Below, piece by piece: positions 10,476-23,304 of a stretch of 64,000 bases of DNA; within the stretch, counting starts at the first letter, position 1, and every line of letters starts with the position of its first letter. The notes below the pieces were generated by a model, which did not search any database, was not told where the DNA came from, and saw only the letters and a program-made list of their open reading frames with translations. Source of the stretch: Beta vulgaris subsp. vulgaris. Taxonomy: Eukaryota; Streptophyta; Magnoliopsida; Caryophyllales; Amaranthaceae. The stretch covers positions 41,773,036 to 41,837,035 of the forward strand of contig NC_079206.1 of assembly GCF_026745355.1 (NCBI RefSeq), in the 5' to 3' direction. Both the position numbers and the translations under genes were made by a program.

Positions 10476-12721
10476 TGTAATAGCTCTAATTTTAAGAGCG
10501 TTTATTTAAAAGCTAATTATAATTATTCAGTTAATTATGTTTCGGATATTCTTATTTTATTTAAGTTGGAGTATGGATATTTATTTTTGTTGTATTTGTA
10601 ATATATTTATTTGTTTTATTTTATGAAGTTATTTATATTATGCGTTTTGGATTTTAGTTGTTTAAAATATTTGAGTGGTATTGTCGAAAGTTCCCAACTA
10701 GAGTCGGTTTCCATTTTCACCATTATCCGTTGGGTTATCTGGAACCCAAATACTCCCATCCTGTCGGTTTAATTAAAACAAAACCCACCGCTTTATTCTT
10801 TCTTTCTCGTGAAACAAACTTCAAACCCAACTCATTTTTCTCCTTACTCAATCTCCCTTTCACCGCTGATTCTCTCCACTGCCCCATCTCTCGGTGAGCT
10901 TGCCGGAGCCTCAGCTCGTCTCGCCGCGCAAGCGAGCAGCTTTGCTTCTCTCATTTGATCTTTCCTCTCGTGGTGTCGCGCGCTCCTCTGTTCGCGTGCT
11001 ATTGCAGGGTCGTGGTTGTTGCTGCGCTACTACTTGTCTGTCGGTGTTGCTGTCCGACCCTTCCTTCTCTTTTCTTCATTTTGTTATTGCTGTTGTTAGT
11101 GTGCCGCCGCAAGCTGGCGTCGTCACGTTGTCCTTGTGGCTATTTCCTCCGTACAACCGTGTGATTGGCGTCGGCGCGAGGTGGTGCTACTGGTTGTTGT
11201 GTCCAACTATTGCTATTTCAAAGGACCTAATTTTGTGGGAGGTATACTTTTGTCCAATTTATCTTTCTTCAATATCAGATTATTAGTTAGTTATTTATTA
11301 TGATTAGTAGTCAGTTTATTTGGAGTTAGTATGCAACTATGTTTAGGAGTTATAAGTTATATTTCACAAATTCCACTCCTTATGTTATGTGCTTGTGGCG
11401 GTCGTGTTGTTGAAGTATTGTTATTCTGTTATTGTGGTCGTTTGTGAAGTTGTTGTTGTGGTTGTGCTGTTGGTTTGTTGTATTGTTGTTGCGGTGTTGT
11501 TGTTATTGTTTTGTAGTTTGGAGTTGTTGTGGTGTTAGTGTGGTAGTTTATTTATAAAATGGTAAACTAAATTGTTGCAGTTACTTGTGGTGGTGGTTGT
11601 TGTAGTGGTGTGCTTGGGTAGCGGTTGTTTGTTGTTGTGAGCCAAAATTAGCTAGTGTTGTTAAATTATAGTTGAATTGTGTAGTTGAGGTTAGTGTATG
11701 GAATTAGCTAGTGAGTTAGTTTCTATTGGAATATTTCAATTAGTGAAAGAATTTATATTAGAGAAGATTTAGTTTAATGAGTCTTGAGCTTGAAAGTTAT
11801 TTGGATTAGTTCCTTTATTCGAAATATAGTGAGATGGGAAAACAATTAATTATTGTTATTTTTTTGAGGTTAATGTTGAGGATTGTTACGGAATTCAAGA
11901 GAGTTGATGGAGTTGTGAAATTCTCAAAGTCTTTATATGCCAGGAGCTACATAATGGATCGCGTATGAGGTAACTTTTATGTTCAGTAAAATCATTTACT
12001 CATGCCCATGTGTGTGTGGATCTTTATTCTGTTTTTGATACTTAAGTTCGTACTATGGCCATAGTTATGAATGTCATGCTATGAGTTGATTCTGGAAAAT
12101 ATTATTTGATGAATATGAATATGCAAATGTTTTGCTGGCTTAGTTTATGAACTGAAAATAGAAAGTGTGCAAGGTATGGGTGGAGGATATTTACTTTTTG
12201 ACCTGATACGGTCGGCTACGCTCCATAACGAACCTTGGGGGTAGTATTGCTGGGCTCCATAACGAACCTTGGAGGCAGTGTTTGTTCTTTGTCCAAAGCC
12301 TGTACTTGCCACTGATTTGTTTAAGAGAATGAGCTATGCCAGCGGTGTAACGAGATGAAAATGATTTGAGAAATAAAATTGTTTATAACGGGCTGAAGTA
12401 AAGGTTACGAGTTTTCCACTCATTTTGGAATTGTGTTTGTTTTGTATTTTCTTCTCTGAATTTGCAGGTTTGGTATCAAGAGCTCGAGAATGGAAGTGAA
12501 GCAAGATTATGATGTTGTCCTAGATTAAGGATTGACCTTGTATCTAGATAGTTGAAAATAGTTATTTATGTTTCGTTGTATATGATATTTGAGAATATTA
12601 TTGGAGATATTGGTGTATTTAAGGATATTTTTCCGCTGCGAAGTAATTTATTTGAGAGTTGATTATAGTTTATGGTTGTTGAGTGTGTTTCATTAGCAGC
12701 TCGGAAGCGCGGGCTGTTACA
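10476..12721 (+). repeat. LTR 1 of the array
   Basis: It is 2246 bp. It has a GC-rich block (about 10,850-11,200), a TTG/GTT-rich block (about 11,400-11,640), and the twice-repeated CTCCATAACGAACCTTGG at about 12,230-12,275. Open frames in the GC-rich block recur in all four LTRs but look like composition artefacts. Confidence 0.92.
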
Positions 12722-13193
12722 AGATGGTATCAGAGCAACCTTGCGACCGTATGCCTAGTTGGCTACCTAGCGAGGGTAAAAGATTCTTGGGATAGTTTGA
12801 AATCAATTTGGGATTATTAGTGGTTGAGAATTGATGATCAGGAATTAGGAATGTTGAAGGTTAAGTTTATGATTGTTGCGCTTATGCGTGTGCTATATGA
12901 TTTCAATGTCTTGTATTATCTATGTTATGTGTTGAGAAAACTTATATGATTTGGTTAAGTAAACGAATTTCAAACGTGATCTCTACGAATGAGATGATTG
13001 GAATTTTATGCTGAAATTTTTGCCCTTTTGTTTTCTTTGCTCCTCGATTTTGATATTGAGTTGAAGTGGAGATACATAAGCTGATGGTAGAATTTAGGTT
13101 TGGATGACTGATATCTTACAAGTGAGATTTCGGTTTTATCTAAATTATTATTTTCAAGTTTCGAGGACGAAACTTTAAATAAGGGTGATAGTA
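12722..13193 (+). repeat. Spacer 1: primer site to polypurine end, no genes
   Basis: It is 472 bp. TGGTATCAGAGC near its start matches the initiator-Met tRNA primer site. It ends TTTCGAGGACGAAACTTTAAATAAGGGTGATAGTA, the 3' end of an internal region. No coding frame was seen. Confidence 0.9.
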
Positions 13194-15416
13194 TGTAATA
13201 GCTCTAATTTTAAGAGCGTTTATTTAAAAGCTAATTATAATTATTCAGTTAATTATGTTTCGGATATTCTTATTTTATTTAAGTTGGAGTATGGATATTT
13301 ATTTTGTTGTATTTGTAATATATTTATTTGTTTTATTTTATGAAGTTATTTATATTATGCGTTTTGGATTTTAGTTGTTTAAAATTATTTGAGTGGTATT
13401 GTCGAAAGTATCCAACTAGAGTCGGTTTCCATTTTCACCATTATCCGTTGGTTATCTGGAACCCAAATACTCCCATCCTTGTCGGTTTAATTAAAACAAA
13501 AGCCCACCGCTTATTCCTTTCTTTCTCGTGAAACAAACTTCAAACCCCAACTCATTTTTCTCCAGACTCAATCTCCCTTTCACCGCTGATTCTCTCCACT
13601 GCCCCATCTCTCGGTTGAGCTTGCCAGGAGCCTCAGCTCGTCTCGCCGCCGCAAGCGAGCAGCTTGCTTCTCTCATTTGATCTTTCCTCTCGTGGTGTCG
13701 CGCCTCCTCTGTTCGCGTGCTATTGCAGGGTCGTGATTGTTGCTGCGCTACTACCTGGCTGTCGGTGTTGCTGTCCGACCCTTCCTTCTCTTTTCTTTGT
13801 TTTGTTATTACTGTTGTTAGTGTGCAGCCGCAAGCTGGCGTCGTCTCGTTGTCCTTGTGGCTATTTCGTCCGTACAGCCGTGTGATTGGCGTCGGCGCGA
13901 GGTGGTGCTACTGGTTGTTGTGTCCAACTATTGCTATTTCAAAGGACCTAATTTTGTGGGAGGTATACTTTTGTCCAATTTATCTTTCTTCAATATCAGA
14001 TTATTAGTTAGTTATTTATTATGATTAGTAGTCAGTTTATTTGGAGTTAGTATGCAACTATGTTTAGGAGTTATAAGTTATATTTCACAAATTCCACTCC
14101 TTATGTTATGTGCTTGTGGTGGTCGTGTTGTTGAAGTATTGTTATTCTGTTATTGTGGTCGTTTGTGAAGTTGTTGTTGTGGTTGTGCTGTTGGTTTGTT
14201 GTATTGTTGTTGCGGTGCTGTTGTTATTGTTGTTTTAGTTGTGGAGTTATTGTGGTGTTAGTGTGGTAGTTTATTTATAAAATGGTAAACTGAATTGTTG
14301 CTGTTACTTGTGGTGGTGGTTGTTTGTAGTGGTGTGCTTGGGTAGCGGTTGTTTGTTGTTGTGAGCCAAGTTTAGCTAGTGTTGTTAAATTATAGTTGAA
14401 TTGTGTAGTTGAGGTTAGTGTATGGAATTAGCTAGTGAGTTAGTTTCTATTGGAATATTTCAATTAGTGAAAGAATTTATATTAGAGAAGATTTAGTTTA
14501 ATGAGTCTTTAGCTTGAAAGTTATTTGGATTAGTTCCTTTATTCGAAATATAGTGAGATGGGAAAACAATTAATTATTGTTATTTTTTTGAGGTTAATGT
14601 TGTAGGATTGTTACGGAATTCAAGAGAGTTGATGGAGTTGTGAAATTCTCAAAGTCTTTATATGCCAGGAGCTACATAATGGATCGCGTATGAGGTAAAT
14701 TTTATGTTCAGTAAAATCATTTACTCATGCCCATGTGTGTGTGGATCTTTATTCTGTTTTTGATACTTAAGTTCGTACTATGGCCATAGTTATGAATGTC
14801 ATGCTATGAGTTGATTCTGGAAAATATTATTTGATGAATATGAATATGCAAATGTTTTGCTGGCTTAGTTTATGAACTGAAAATAGAAAGTGGCAAGGTA
14901 TGGGTGGAGGATGGTTACTTTTTGACCTGATACGGTCGGCTACGCTCCATAACGAACCTTGGGGGTAGTATTACGAACCTTGGAGGCAGTGTTTGTTCTT
15001 TGTCCAAAGCCTGTACTTGCCACTAATTTGTTTAAGAGAATGAGCTATGCCAGCGGTGTAACGAGATGAAAATGATTTGAGAAATAAAATTGTTTATAAC
15101 GGGCTGAAGTAAAGGTTACGAGTTTTCCACTCATTTTGGAATTGTGTTTGTTTTGTATTTTCTTCTCTGAATTTGCAGGTTTGGTATCAAGAGCTCGAGA
15201 ATGGAAGTGAAGCAAGATTATAAGGATTGAGCTTGTATCTAGATAGTTGAAAATAGTTATTTATGTTTCGTTGTATATGATATTTGAGAATATTTTTGGA
15301 GATATTGGTGTATTTAAGGATATTTTTCCGCTGCGAAGTAATTTATTTGAGAGTTGATTATAGTTTATGGTTGTTGAGTGTGTTTCATTAGCAGCTCGGA
15401 AGCGCGGGCTGTTACA
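13194..15416 (+). repeat. LTR 2 of the array
   Basis: It is 2223 bp, the shortest copy. It lacks one part of the duplicated CTCCATAACGAACC block near 14,965 and a short segment near 15,215 (AGATTATAAGG), both of which are present in the other copies. Confidence 0.92.
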
Positions 15417-15886
15417 AGATGGTATCAGAGCAACCTTGCGACCGTATGCCTAGTTGGCTACCTAGCGAGGGTAAAAGATTCTTGGGATAGTTTGAAATCA
15501 ATTTGGGATTATTAGTTTGAGAATTGATGATCAGGAATTAGGAATGTTGAAGGTTAAGTTTATGATTGTTGCGCTTATGCGTGTGCTATATGATTTCAAT
15601 GTCTTGTATTGTCTATGTTATGTGTTGAGAAAACTTATATGATTTGGTTAAGTAAACGAATTTCAAACCTGATCTCTACGAATGAGATGATTGGAATTTT
15701 ATGCTGAAATTTTTGCCCTTTTGTTTTCTTTGCTCCTCGATTTTGATATTGAGTTGAAGTGGAGATACATAAGCTGATGGTAGAATTTAGGTTTGGATGA
15801 CTGATATCTTACAAGTGAGATTTCGGTTTTATCTAAATTATTATTTTTAAGTTTAGATGACGAAACTTTAAATAAGGGTGATAATA
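15417..15886 (+). repeat. Spacer 2
   Basis: It is 470 bp and nearly identical to spacers 1 and 3, with GTTTAGATGACGAAAC where they have GTTTCGAGGACGAAAC. Confidence 0.9.
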
Positions 15887-18141
15887 TGTAATAGCTCTAA
15901 TTTTAAGAGCGTTTATTTAAAAGCTAATTATAATTATTCAGTTAATTATGTTTCGGATATTCTTATTTTATTTAAGTTGGAGTATGGATATTTATTTTTG
16001 TTGTATTTGTAATATATTTATTTGTTTTATTTTATGAAGTTATTTATATTATGCGTTTTGGATTTTAGTTGTTTAAAATTATTTGAGTGGTATTGTCGAA
16101 AGTATCCAACTAGAGTCGGTTTCCATTTTCACCATTATCCGTTGGGTTATCTGGAACCCAAATACTCCCATCCTTGTCGGTTTAATTAAAACGAAATCCC
16201 ACCGCTTATTCCTTTCTTTCTCGTGAAACAAACTTCAAACCCCAACTCATTTTTCTCCTGACTCAATCTCCCTTTCACCGCTGATTCTCTCCACTGCCCC
16301 ATCTCTCGGTTGAGCTTGCCGGAGCCTCAGCTCGTCTCGCCGCCGCAAGCGAGCAGCGTTGCTTCTCTCATTTGATCTTTCCTCTCGTGGTGTCGCGCCT
16401 CCTCTGTTCGCGTGCTATTGCATGGTCGTGGTTGTTGCTGCGCTACTACCTGGCTGTCGGTGTTGCTGTCCGACCCTTCCTTCTCTTTTCTTTGTTTTGT
16501 TATTGTTGTTGTTAGTGTGCCGCCGCAAGCTGGCGTCATCTCGTTGTCCTTGTGGGTATTTCGTCCGTACAGCCGTGTGATTGGCGTCGGCGCGAGGTGG
16601 TGCTACTGGTTGTTGTGTCCAACTATTGCTATTTCAAAGGACCTAATTTTGTGGGAGGTATACTTTTGTCCAATTTATCTTTCTTCAATATCAGATTATT
16701 AGTTAGTTATTTATGATTAGTATCAGTTTATTTGGAGTTAGTATGCAACTATGTTTAGGAGTTATAAGTTATATTTCACAAATTCCACTCCTTATGTTAT
16801 GTGCTTGTGGTGGTCGTGTTGTTGAAGTATTGTTATTCTGTTATTGTGGTCGTTTGTGAAGTTGTTGTTGTGGTTGTGCTGTTGGTTTGTTGTATTGTTG
16901 TTGCGGTGCTGTTCTTATTGTTGTTGTAGTTGTGGAGTTGTTGTGGTGTTAGTGTGGTAGTTTATTTATAAAATGGTAAACTAAATTGTTGCAGTTACTT
17001 GTGGTGGTGGTTGTTGTAGTGGTGTGCTTGGGTAGCGGTTGTTTGTTGTTGTGAGCCAAGTTTAGCTAGTGTTGTTAAATTATAGTTGAATTGTGTAGTT
17101 GAGGTTAGTGTATGGAATTAGCTAGTGAGTTAGTTTCTATTGGAATATTTCAATTAGTGTGAAAGAATTTATATTAGAGAAGATTTAGTTTAATGAGTCT
17201 TTAGCTTGAAAGTTATTTGGATTAGTTCCTTTATTCGAAATATAGTGAGATGGGAAAACAATTAATTATTATTATTATTTTGAGGTTAATGTTGGAGGAT
17301 TGTTACGGAATTCAAGAGAGTTGATGGAGTTGTGAAATTCTCAAAGTCTTTATATGCCAGGAGCTACATAATGGATCGCGTATGAGGTAACTTTTATGTT
17401 CAGTAAAATCATTTACTCATGCCCATGTGTGTGTGAATCTTTATTCTGTTTTTGATACTTAAGTTCGTACTATGGCCATAGTTATGAATGTCATGCTATG
17501 AGTTGATTCTGGAAAATATTATTTGATGAATATGAATATGCAAATGTTTTGCTGGCTTAGTTTATGAACTGAAAATAGAAAGTGGGGAAGGTATGGGTGG
17601 AGGATGGTTACTTTTTGACCTGATACGGTCGGCTACGCTCCATAACGAACCTTGGGGGTAGTATTGCTGGGCTCCATAACGAACCTTGGAGGCAGTGTTT
17701 GTTCTTTGTCCAAAGCCTGTACTTGCCACTGATTTGTTTAAGAGAATGAGCTATGCCAGCGTTGTAACGAGATGAAAATGATTTGAGAAATAAAATTGTT
17801 TTTAACGGGCTGAAGTAAAAGTTACGAGTTTTCCACTCATTTTGGAATTGTGTTTGTTTTGTACTTTCTTCTCTGAATTTGCAGGTTTCGTATCAAGAGC
17901 TCGAGAATGGAAGTGAAGCAAGATTATGATGTCGTCCTAGATTAAGGATTGAGCTTGTATCTAGATAGTTGAAAATAGTTATTTATGTTTCGTTGTATAT
18001 GATATTTGAGAATATTATTGGAGATATTGGTGTATTTAAGGATATTTTTCCGCTGCGAAGTAATTTATTTGAGAGTTGATTATAGTTTATGGTTGTTGAG
18101 TGTAGTGTTTCATTAGCAGCTCGGAAGCGCGGGCTGTTACA
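15887..18141 (+). repeat. LTR 3 of the array
   Basis: It is 2255 bp. It shares ACGAAATCCCACCGC, GTTCTTATTG and GTCGTCCTAG with LTR4 but not with LTR1. Confidence 0.92.
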
Positions 18142-18613
18142 AGATGGTATCAGAGCAACCTTGCGACCGTATGCCTAGTTGGCTGCCTAGCGAGGGTAAA
18201 AGATTCTTGGGATAGTTTGAAATCAATTTGGGATTATTAGTGGTTGAGAATTGATGATCAGGAATTAGGAATGTTGAAGGTTAAGTTTATGATTGTTGCG
18301 CTTATGCGTGTGCTATATGATTTCAATGTCTTGTATTGTCTATGTTATGTGTTGAGAAAACTTATATGATTTGGTTATGTAAACGAATTTCAAACGTGAT
18401 CTCTACGAATGAGATGATTGGAATTTTATGCTGAAATTTATGCCCTTTTGTTTTCTTTGCTCCTCGATTTTGATATTGAGTTGAAGTGGAGATACATAAG
18501 CTGATGGTAGAATTTAGGTTTGGATGACTGATATCTTACAAGTGAGATTTCGGTTTTATCTAAATTATTATTTTCAAGTTTCGAGGACGAAACTTTAAAT
18601 AAGGGTGATAGTA
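18142..18613 (+). repeat. Spacer 3
   Basis: It is 472 bp, with the same primer site and 3' end as spacer 1. Confidence 0.9.
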
Positions 18614-20863
18614 TGTAATAGCTCTAATTTTAAGAGTGTTTATTTAAAAGCTAATTATAATTATTCAGTTAATTATGTTTCGGATATTCTTATTTTATTT
18701 AAGTTGGAGTATGGATATTTATTTTTGTTGTATTTGTAATATATTTATTTGTTTTATTTTATGAAGTTATTTATATTATGCGTTTTGGATTTTAGTTGTT
18801 TAAAATTATTTGAGTGGTATTGTCGAAAGTTCCCAACTAGAGTCGGTTTCCATTTTCACCATTATCCGTTGGGTTATCTGGAACCCAAATACTCCCATCC
18901 TTGTCGGTTTAATTAAAACGAAATCCCACCGCTTATTCCTTTCTTTCTCGTGAAACAAACTTCAAACCCCAACTCATTTTTCTCCTGACTCAATCTCCCT
19001 TTCACCGCTGATTCTCTCCACTGCCCCATCTCTCGGTTGAGCTTGCCGGAGCCTCAGCTCGTCTCGCCGCCGCAAGCGAGCAGCGTTGCTTCTCTCATTT
19101 GATCTTTCCTCTCGTGGTGTCGCGCCTCCTCTGTTCGCGTGCTATTGCAGGGTCGTGGTTGTTGCTGCGCTACTACCTGGCTGTCGGTGTTGCTGTCCGA
19201 CCCTTCCTTCTCTTTTCTTTGTTTTGTTATTGCTGTTGTTAGTGTGCCGCCGCAAGCCGGCGTCGTCTCGTTGTCCTTGTGGCTATTTCGTCCGTACAGC
19301 CGTGTGATTGGCGTCGGCGCGAGGTGGTGCTACTGGTTGTTGTGTCCAACTATTGCTATTTCAAAGGACCTAATTTTGTGGGAGGTATACTTTTGTCCAA
19401 TTTATCTTTCTTCAATATCAGATTATTAGTTAGTTATTTATTATGATTAGTAGTCAGTTTATTTGGAGTTAGTATGCAACTATGTTTAGGAGTTATAAGT
19501 TATATTTCACAAATTCCACTCCTTATGTTATGTGCTTGTGGTGGTCGTGTTGTTGAAGTATTGTTATTCTGTTATTGTGGTCGTTTGTGAAGTTGTTGTT
19601 GTGGTTGTGCTGTTGGTTTGTTGTATTGTTGTTGCGGTGCTGTTCTTATTGTTGTTGTAGTTGTGGAGTTGTTGTGGTGTTAGTGTGGTAGTTTATTTAT
19701 AAAATGGTAAACTAAATTGTTGCAGTTACTTGTGGTGGTGGTTGTTGTAGTGGTGTGCTTGGGTAGCGGTTGTTTGTTGTTGTGAGCCAAGTTTAGCTAG
19801 TGTTGTTAAATTATAGTTGAATTGTGTAGTTGAGGTTAGTGTATGGAATTAGCTAGTGAGTTAGTTTCTATTGGAATATTTCAATTAGTGAAAGAATTTA
19901 TATTAGAGAAGATTTAGTTTAATGAGTCTTTAGCTTGAAAGTTATTTGGATTAGTTCCTTTATTCGAAATATAGTGAGATGGGAAAACAATTAATTATTA
20001 TTATTTTTTGAGGTTAATGTTGGAGGATTGTTACGGAATTCAAGAGAGTTGATGGAGTTGTGAAATTCTCAAAGTCTTTATATGCCAGGAGCTACATAAT
20101 GGATCGCGTATGAGGTAACTTTTATGTTCAGTAAAATCATTTACTCATGCCCATGTGTGTGTGGATCTTTATTCTGTTTTTGATACTTAAGTTCGTACTA
20201 TGGCCATAGTTATGAATGTCATGCTATGAGTTGATTCTGGAAAATATTATTTGATGAATATGAATATGCAAATGTTTTGCTGGCTTAGTTTATGAACTGA
20301 AAATAGAAAGTGGCAAGGTATGGGTAGGGGATGGTTACTTTTTGACCTGATACGGTCGGCTACGCTCCATAACGAACCTTGGGGGTAGTATTGCTGGGCT
20401 CTATAACGAACCTTGGAGGCAGCGTTTGTCTTTTGTCCAAAGCCTATACTTGCCACTGATTGTTTAAGAGAGTGAGCTATGCCAGCGTTGTAACTAAATG
20501 AAAACGATTTGAGAAATAAAATGTTTATAACGGGCTGAAGTAAAGGTTATGAGTTTTCCACTCATTTTGGAATTGTGTTTGTTTTGTATTTTGTTCTCTG
20601 AATTTGCAGGTTTGGTATCAAGAGCTCGAGAATGGAAGTGAAGCAAGATTATGATGTCGTCCTAGATTAAGGATTGAGCTTGTATCTAGATAGTTGAAAA
20701 TAGTTATTTATGTTTCGTTGTATATGATATTTGAGAATATTATTGGAGATATTGGTGTATTTAAGGATATTTTTCCGCTGCGAAGTAATTTATTTGAGAG
20801 TTGATTATAGTTTATGGTTGTTGAGTGTGTTTCATTAGCAGCTTGGAAGAGCGGGCTGTTACA
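18614..20863 (+). repeat. LTR 4 of the array
   Basis: It is 2250 bp. It ends GAAGAGCGGGCTGTTACA directly against the resumed pol gene of the host gypsy element. Confidence 0.92.
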
Positions 20864-21911
20864 TGCTGTCCTGGCCAGGGAAGGACAAGAAGGACAATTT
20901 CCTGTATATTATGTAAGTAAATCATTAGTCAACGCTGAAACCAGGTATTCTTCCTTGGAAAAGCTCGTCCTAGCAATAGTGACGGCGTCAAAAAAACTGA
21001 AACATTATTTTGAGGCACACTCTATTCACGTCAAAACTAATTGTCTTGTTAAGTCCATTTTGAGACATCCAAAATTGACAGGAAGAATGAGTAAATGGGA
21101 AATCACCCTCAGCAGTTACGACATTTCATATCAGCCACGAACAGCTATTAAGTCGCAAGCATTAGCGGATTTTGTGGCTGACTTTAGCCCTAGATTGGAA
21201 GCGACGGCATAGACGGAGGTAAGTATGCTCGAAGTTAATACCACTAACAATAAGTGGATCTTGCACGTAGATGGATCCTCCAACTTCCGGGGCGCTGGCC
21301 TAGGAGTATTGCTAAAGTCGCCACAAGGGGACATCATAGCCCGAGCTATCAGTTGCAACTTCAAAGCTACCAACAACAAAGCGGAATATGAAGCATTGTT
21401 AGCAGGGTTAACATTAGTCAAAGACTTAAACGCCACTAAAGTAGAAGCCTACAACGACTCGTTACTTATCGTCAGTCAAATCAAAGGGGAATTTGCCGCT
21501 AAAGATTCCAAAATGACGGCATATCTGGATGCCGTCCAGGTAAAATCTTTCGTAAGTTTTGATATTTTTCAAATTCCTAGGGACCAAAACACACAGGCAG
21601 ATGCATTGGCAAACATTGGGTCAGCCATGAGAAAGTCAGGATTCAAAATCATACCTATAGTACACCTGTCGTCACCTGCAATTGATAAATCGACTACAAT
21701 TGATGACGTCAACGACATCGCGACACAATCAGCAAGCTGGCAGACGCCAATCATCCAATACTTTAAGGATGGTACCCTTCCTGAAGATAGGCAACAGGCC
21801 CGAAAGGTACGTTTTAGATCTTCAATGTACGTTCTACTTGACGGTATCCTCTTTCGTAAGTATATTGTAGGACCATACTTGAGATGTCTCGACGGCGACG
21901 AATGCCACTAA
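20864..21911 (+). pseudogene. pol: RNase H plus second (archaeal-like) RNase H of the Tat-type element
   Basis: The first domain (to 21212) has VYYVSKSLVNAETRYSSLEK and LKHYFEAHSI, then SQALADFVADFS, the usual gypsy RNase H after RT. After a stop a second RNase H begins (21225 on): WILHVDGSSNFRGAGLGVLL, NNKAEYEALLAGL, YNDSLLIVSQIKGE and NTQADALANIGSA. The acidic residues of DGSS, AEYE, NDS and ADAL are all present. Two RNase H domains in tandem are diagnostic of the Tat clade. The second frame is open for 228 codons to a stop at 21911. Confidence 0.88.
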
Positions 21912-22971
21912 GTGCTACAAGAAATGCACGATGGATGTTGTGGCAATCATTCGGGAGGACGCAGTCTCTCTAATAGAACCCTACGCATGGGGTATTATTG
22001 GTCGACATTGCGTCAGGAAGCTGTCGAGTATGCTAAGAAATGCGACGCCTGCCAACGACATGCCGCCATGTCACACAAACCAGCGGAGAAGTTGCACCCT
22101 ACTATTACCCCCCTGGCCCTTCATGAGGTTGGGGATGGACATCGTCGGAAAACTCCCCCAAGCACCGGGGTAAAATGTGTTCATGCTGGCGTTAACCGAC
22201 TATTTCTCCAAATGGATTAAGGCTGACTCATTTACTCAGGTACGTGATAAAGAGGTTATTATGTTTATATGGCGTAACATCATCTGCAGGTTTGGCGTTC
22301 CCTCTAAAATCATTTGTGACAACGGCTCCCAATTCATTAGCACACCCACGCGGAATTTCTTGGCCAAATGGAACATACAACTCAGCACTGCAACACCTAG
22401 GTATCCACAAACAAACGGGCAAGCTTAGTCCAATAACAAATCAATTATCAAAGTCATCAAAAGACACCTCAAGGCAGCCAAAGGCAAATGGGAAGAAGAG
22501 CTTCCGTCAATTCTCTGGGCAAATAGAACTACCCCCAAGACGGCGACGGGACAAACCCCTTTCTCTTTAGTATATGGATGTGAGTCCGTCCTCCCTCATG
22601 AGATAAATATCCCGACGTCACGGTACGGATTGCTGACGCCAGAGAGAAATGAGGAGGAATTAAGCCATGACATCGTCACCAGTGAAGAATTGCGAGAGGC
22701 AACACTTGTTCGAATGGCGTCCCAACAACAAATAGTGGCCAGAAGCTTCAATAAATGTCAAGGCCAAAACGTTCAATGTCGGAGACTGGGTCTTAAGAGA
22801 AGTCTTCCAAAACACTAAGGAGCTTAATGCAGGAAAGTTAGCACCAGCATGGGAAGGTCCGTATCGTATTCAAAAGATAGTGGGGAACAGCGCCTACCGT
22901 ATATGCACCAAAGAGGGTATGCCTATCCTAAGGAGTTGGAACGCCATTCACCTTAAGCGTTATTACTTTTG
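21912..22971 (+). pseudogene. pol: Integrase of the Tat-type gypsy element, catalytic Glu codon replaced by a stop
   Basis: The HHCC zinc-binding region reads HDGCCGNHSG, then CDACQRH. The core continues MDIVGKLPQAPG, ALTDYFSKWIKA, IICDNGSQF and YPQTNGQA. The next codon, where gypsy integrases carry the third catalytic acid (Glu), is TAG at 22426-22428. After it, reading continues with WANRTTPKTATGQTPFSLVYG. A further shift leads to the C-terminal part ending AWEGPYRIQKIVGNSAYRI and IHLKRYYF near 22970. Several frameshifts (about 22130 and 22770) add to the damage. Integration activity cannot be encoded here. Confidence 0.86.
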
Positions 22972-23304
22972 ATTGACGTGTCATAACGTAATAAGTAGTG
23001 AAAGTAAGTGACGTCCTGTCTGATCTGTAAATTTACTTCGTTTGGTTGTAGATTTACATCTTGTTTTTCGTCTTACTAAATTTGGCACTTGAGCTATATT
23101 GACAATTTTGTAGGTTCCTTTACCACACAGGTAAATGTCATTACACCAAGGTGTTAGTGTTATTAGTTACACACCTTTTACGGCCGTCCCACGATGACAC
23201 GGGGCAACACACATGTCTTTTAACATCTCTACATGACGGACGCCTCATCTCGTCGGACGGATTATCGTAATCTTTACAGTCACAACATCAATAGACCAGT
23301 GTGT
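22972..23304. other. Noncoding spacer after integrase
   Basis: No convincing frame was seen on either strand. It separates the sense pol gene from the convergent antisense ORF. Confidence 0.5.

Larger units (their letters stand above)
10476..20863 (+). mobile_element. Noncoding LTR-retrotransposon array: four LTRs, three spacers
   Basis: Layout is LTR1 10476-12721, spacer 12722-13193, LTR2 13194-15416, spacer 15417-15886, LTR3 15887-18141, spacer 18142-18613, LTR4 18614-20863. Every LTR starts TGTAATAGCTCTAATTTTA and ends GCTGTTACA. Every spacer starts with a TGGTATCAGAGC primer site and ends AAATAAGGGTGATA just before the next LTR. No gag or pol is present. The target duplication is TGTTG (10471-10475) and TGCTG (20864-20868). 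Dropping one copy restores the host RT/RNase H frame, confirming one insertion site. The primer site and spacer end resemble Tekay/Del chromoviruses, a likely helper group. LTR3 and LTR4 share private variants, suggesting growth by unequal recombination. Confidence 0.93.

Noticed and set aside
10894..11286. Open frames of 69-130 codons in the GC-rich block, repeated in all four LTRs (e.g. 13717-14007, 16412-16702, 19139-19429)
   Set aside because: They lie wholly inside LTRs, are Cys/Val/Leu-rich from TTG/GTT repeats, overlap in two frames, and show no domain.
12722..13193. Array spacers as hidden gag or tRNA genes
   Set aside because: TGGTATCAGAGC is complementary to a tRNA end, not a tRNA gene, and no frame of useful length is shared by the three spacers.
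20247..20456. Minus-strand 69-codon frame in LTR4
   Set aside because: Created by small differences from the other LTR copies; not conserved among them.
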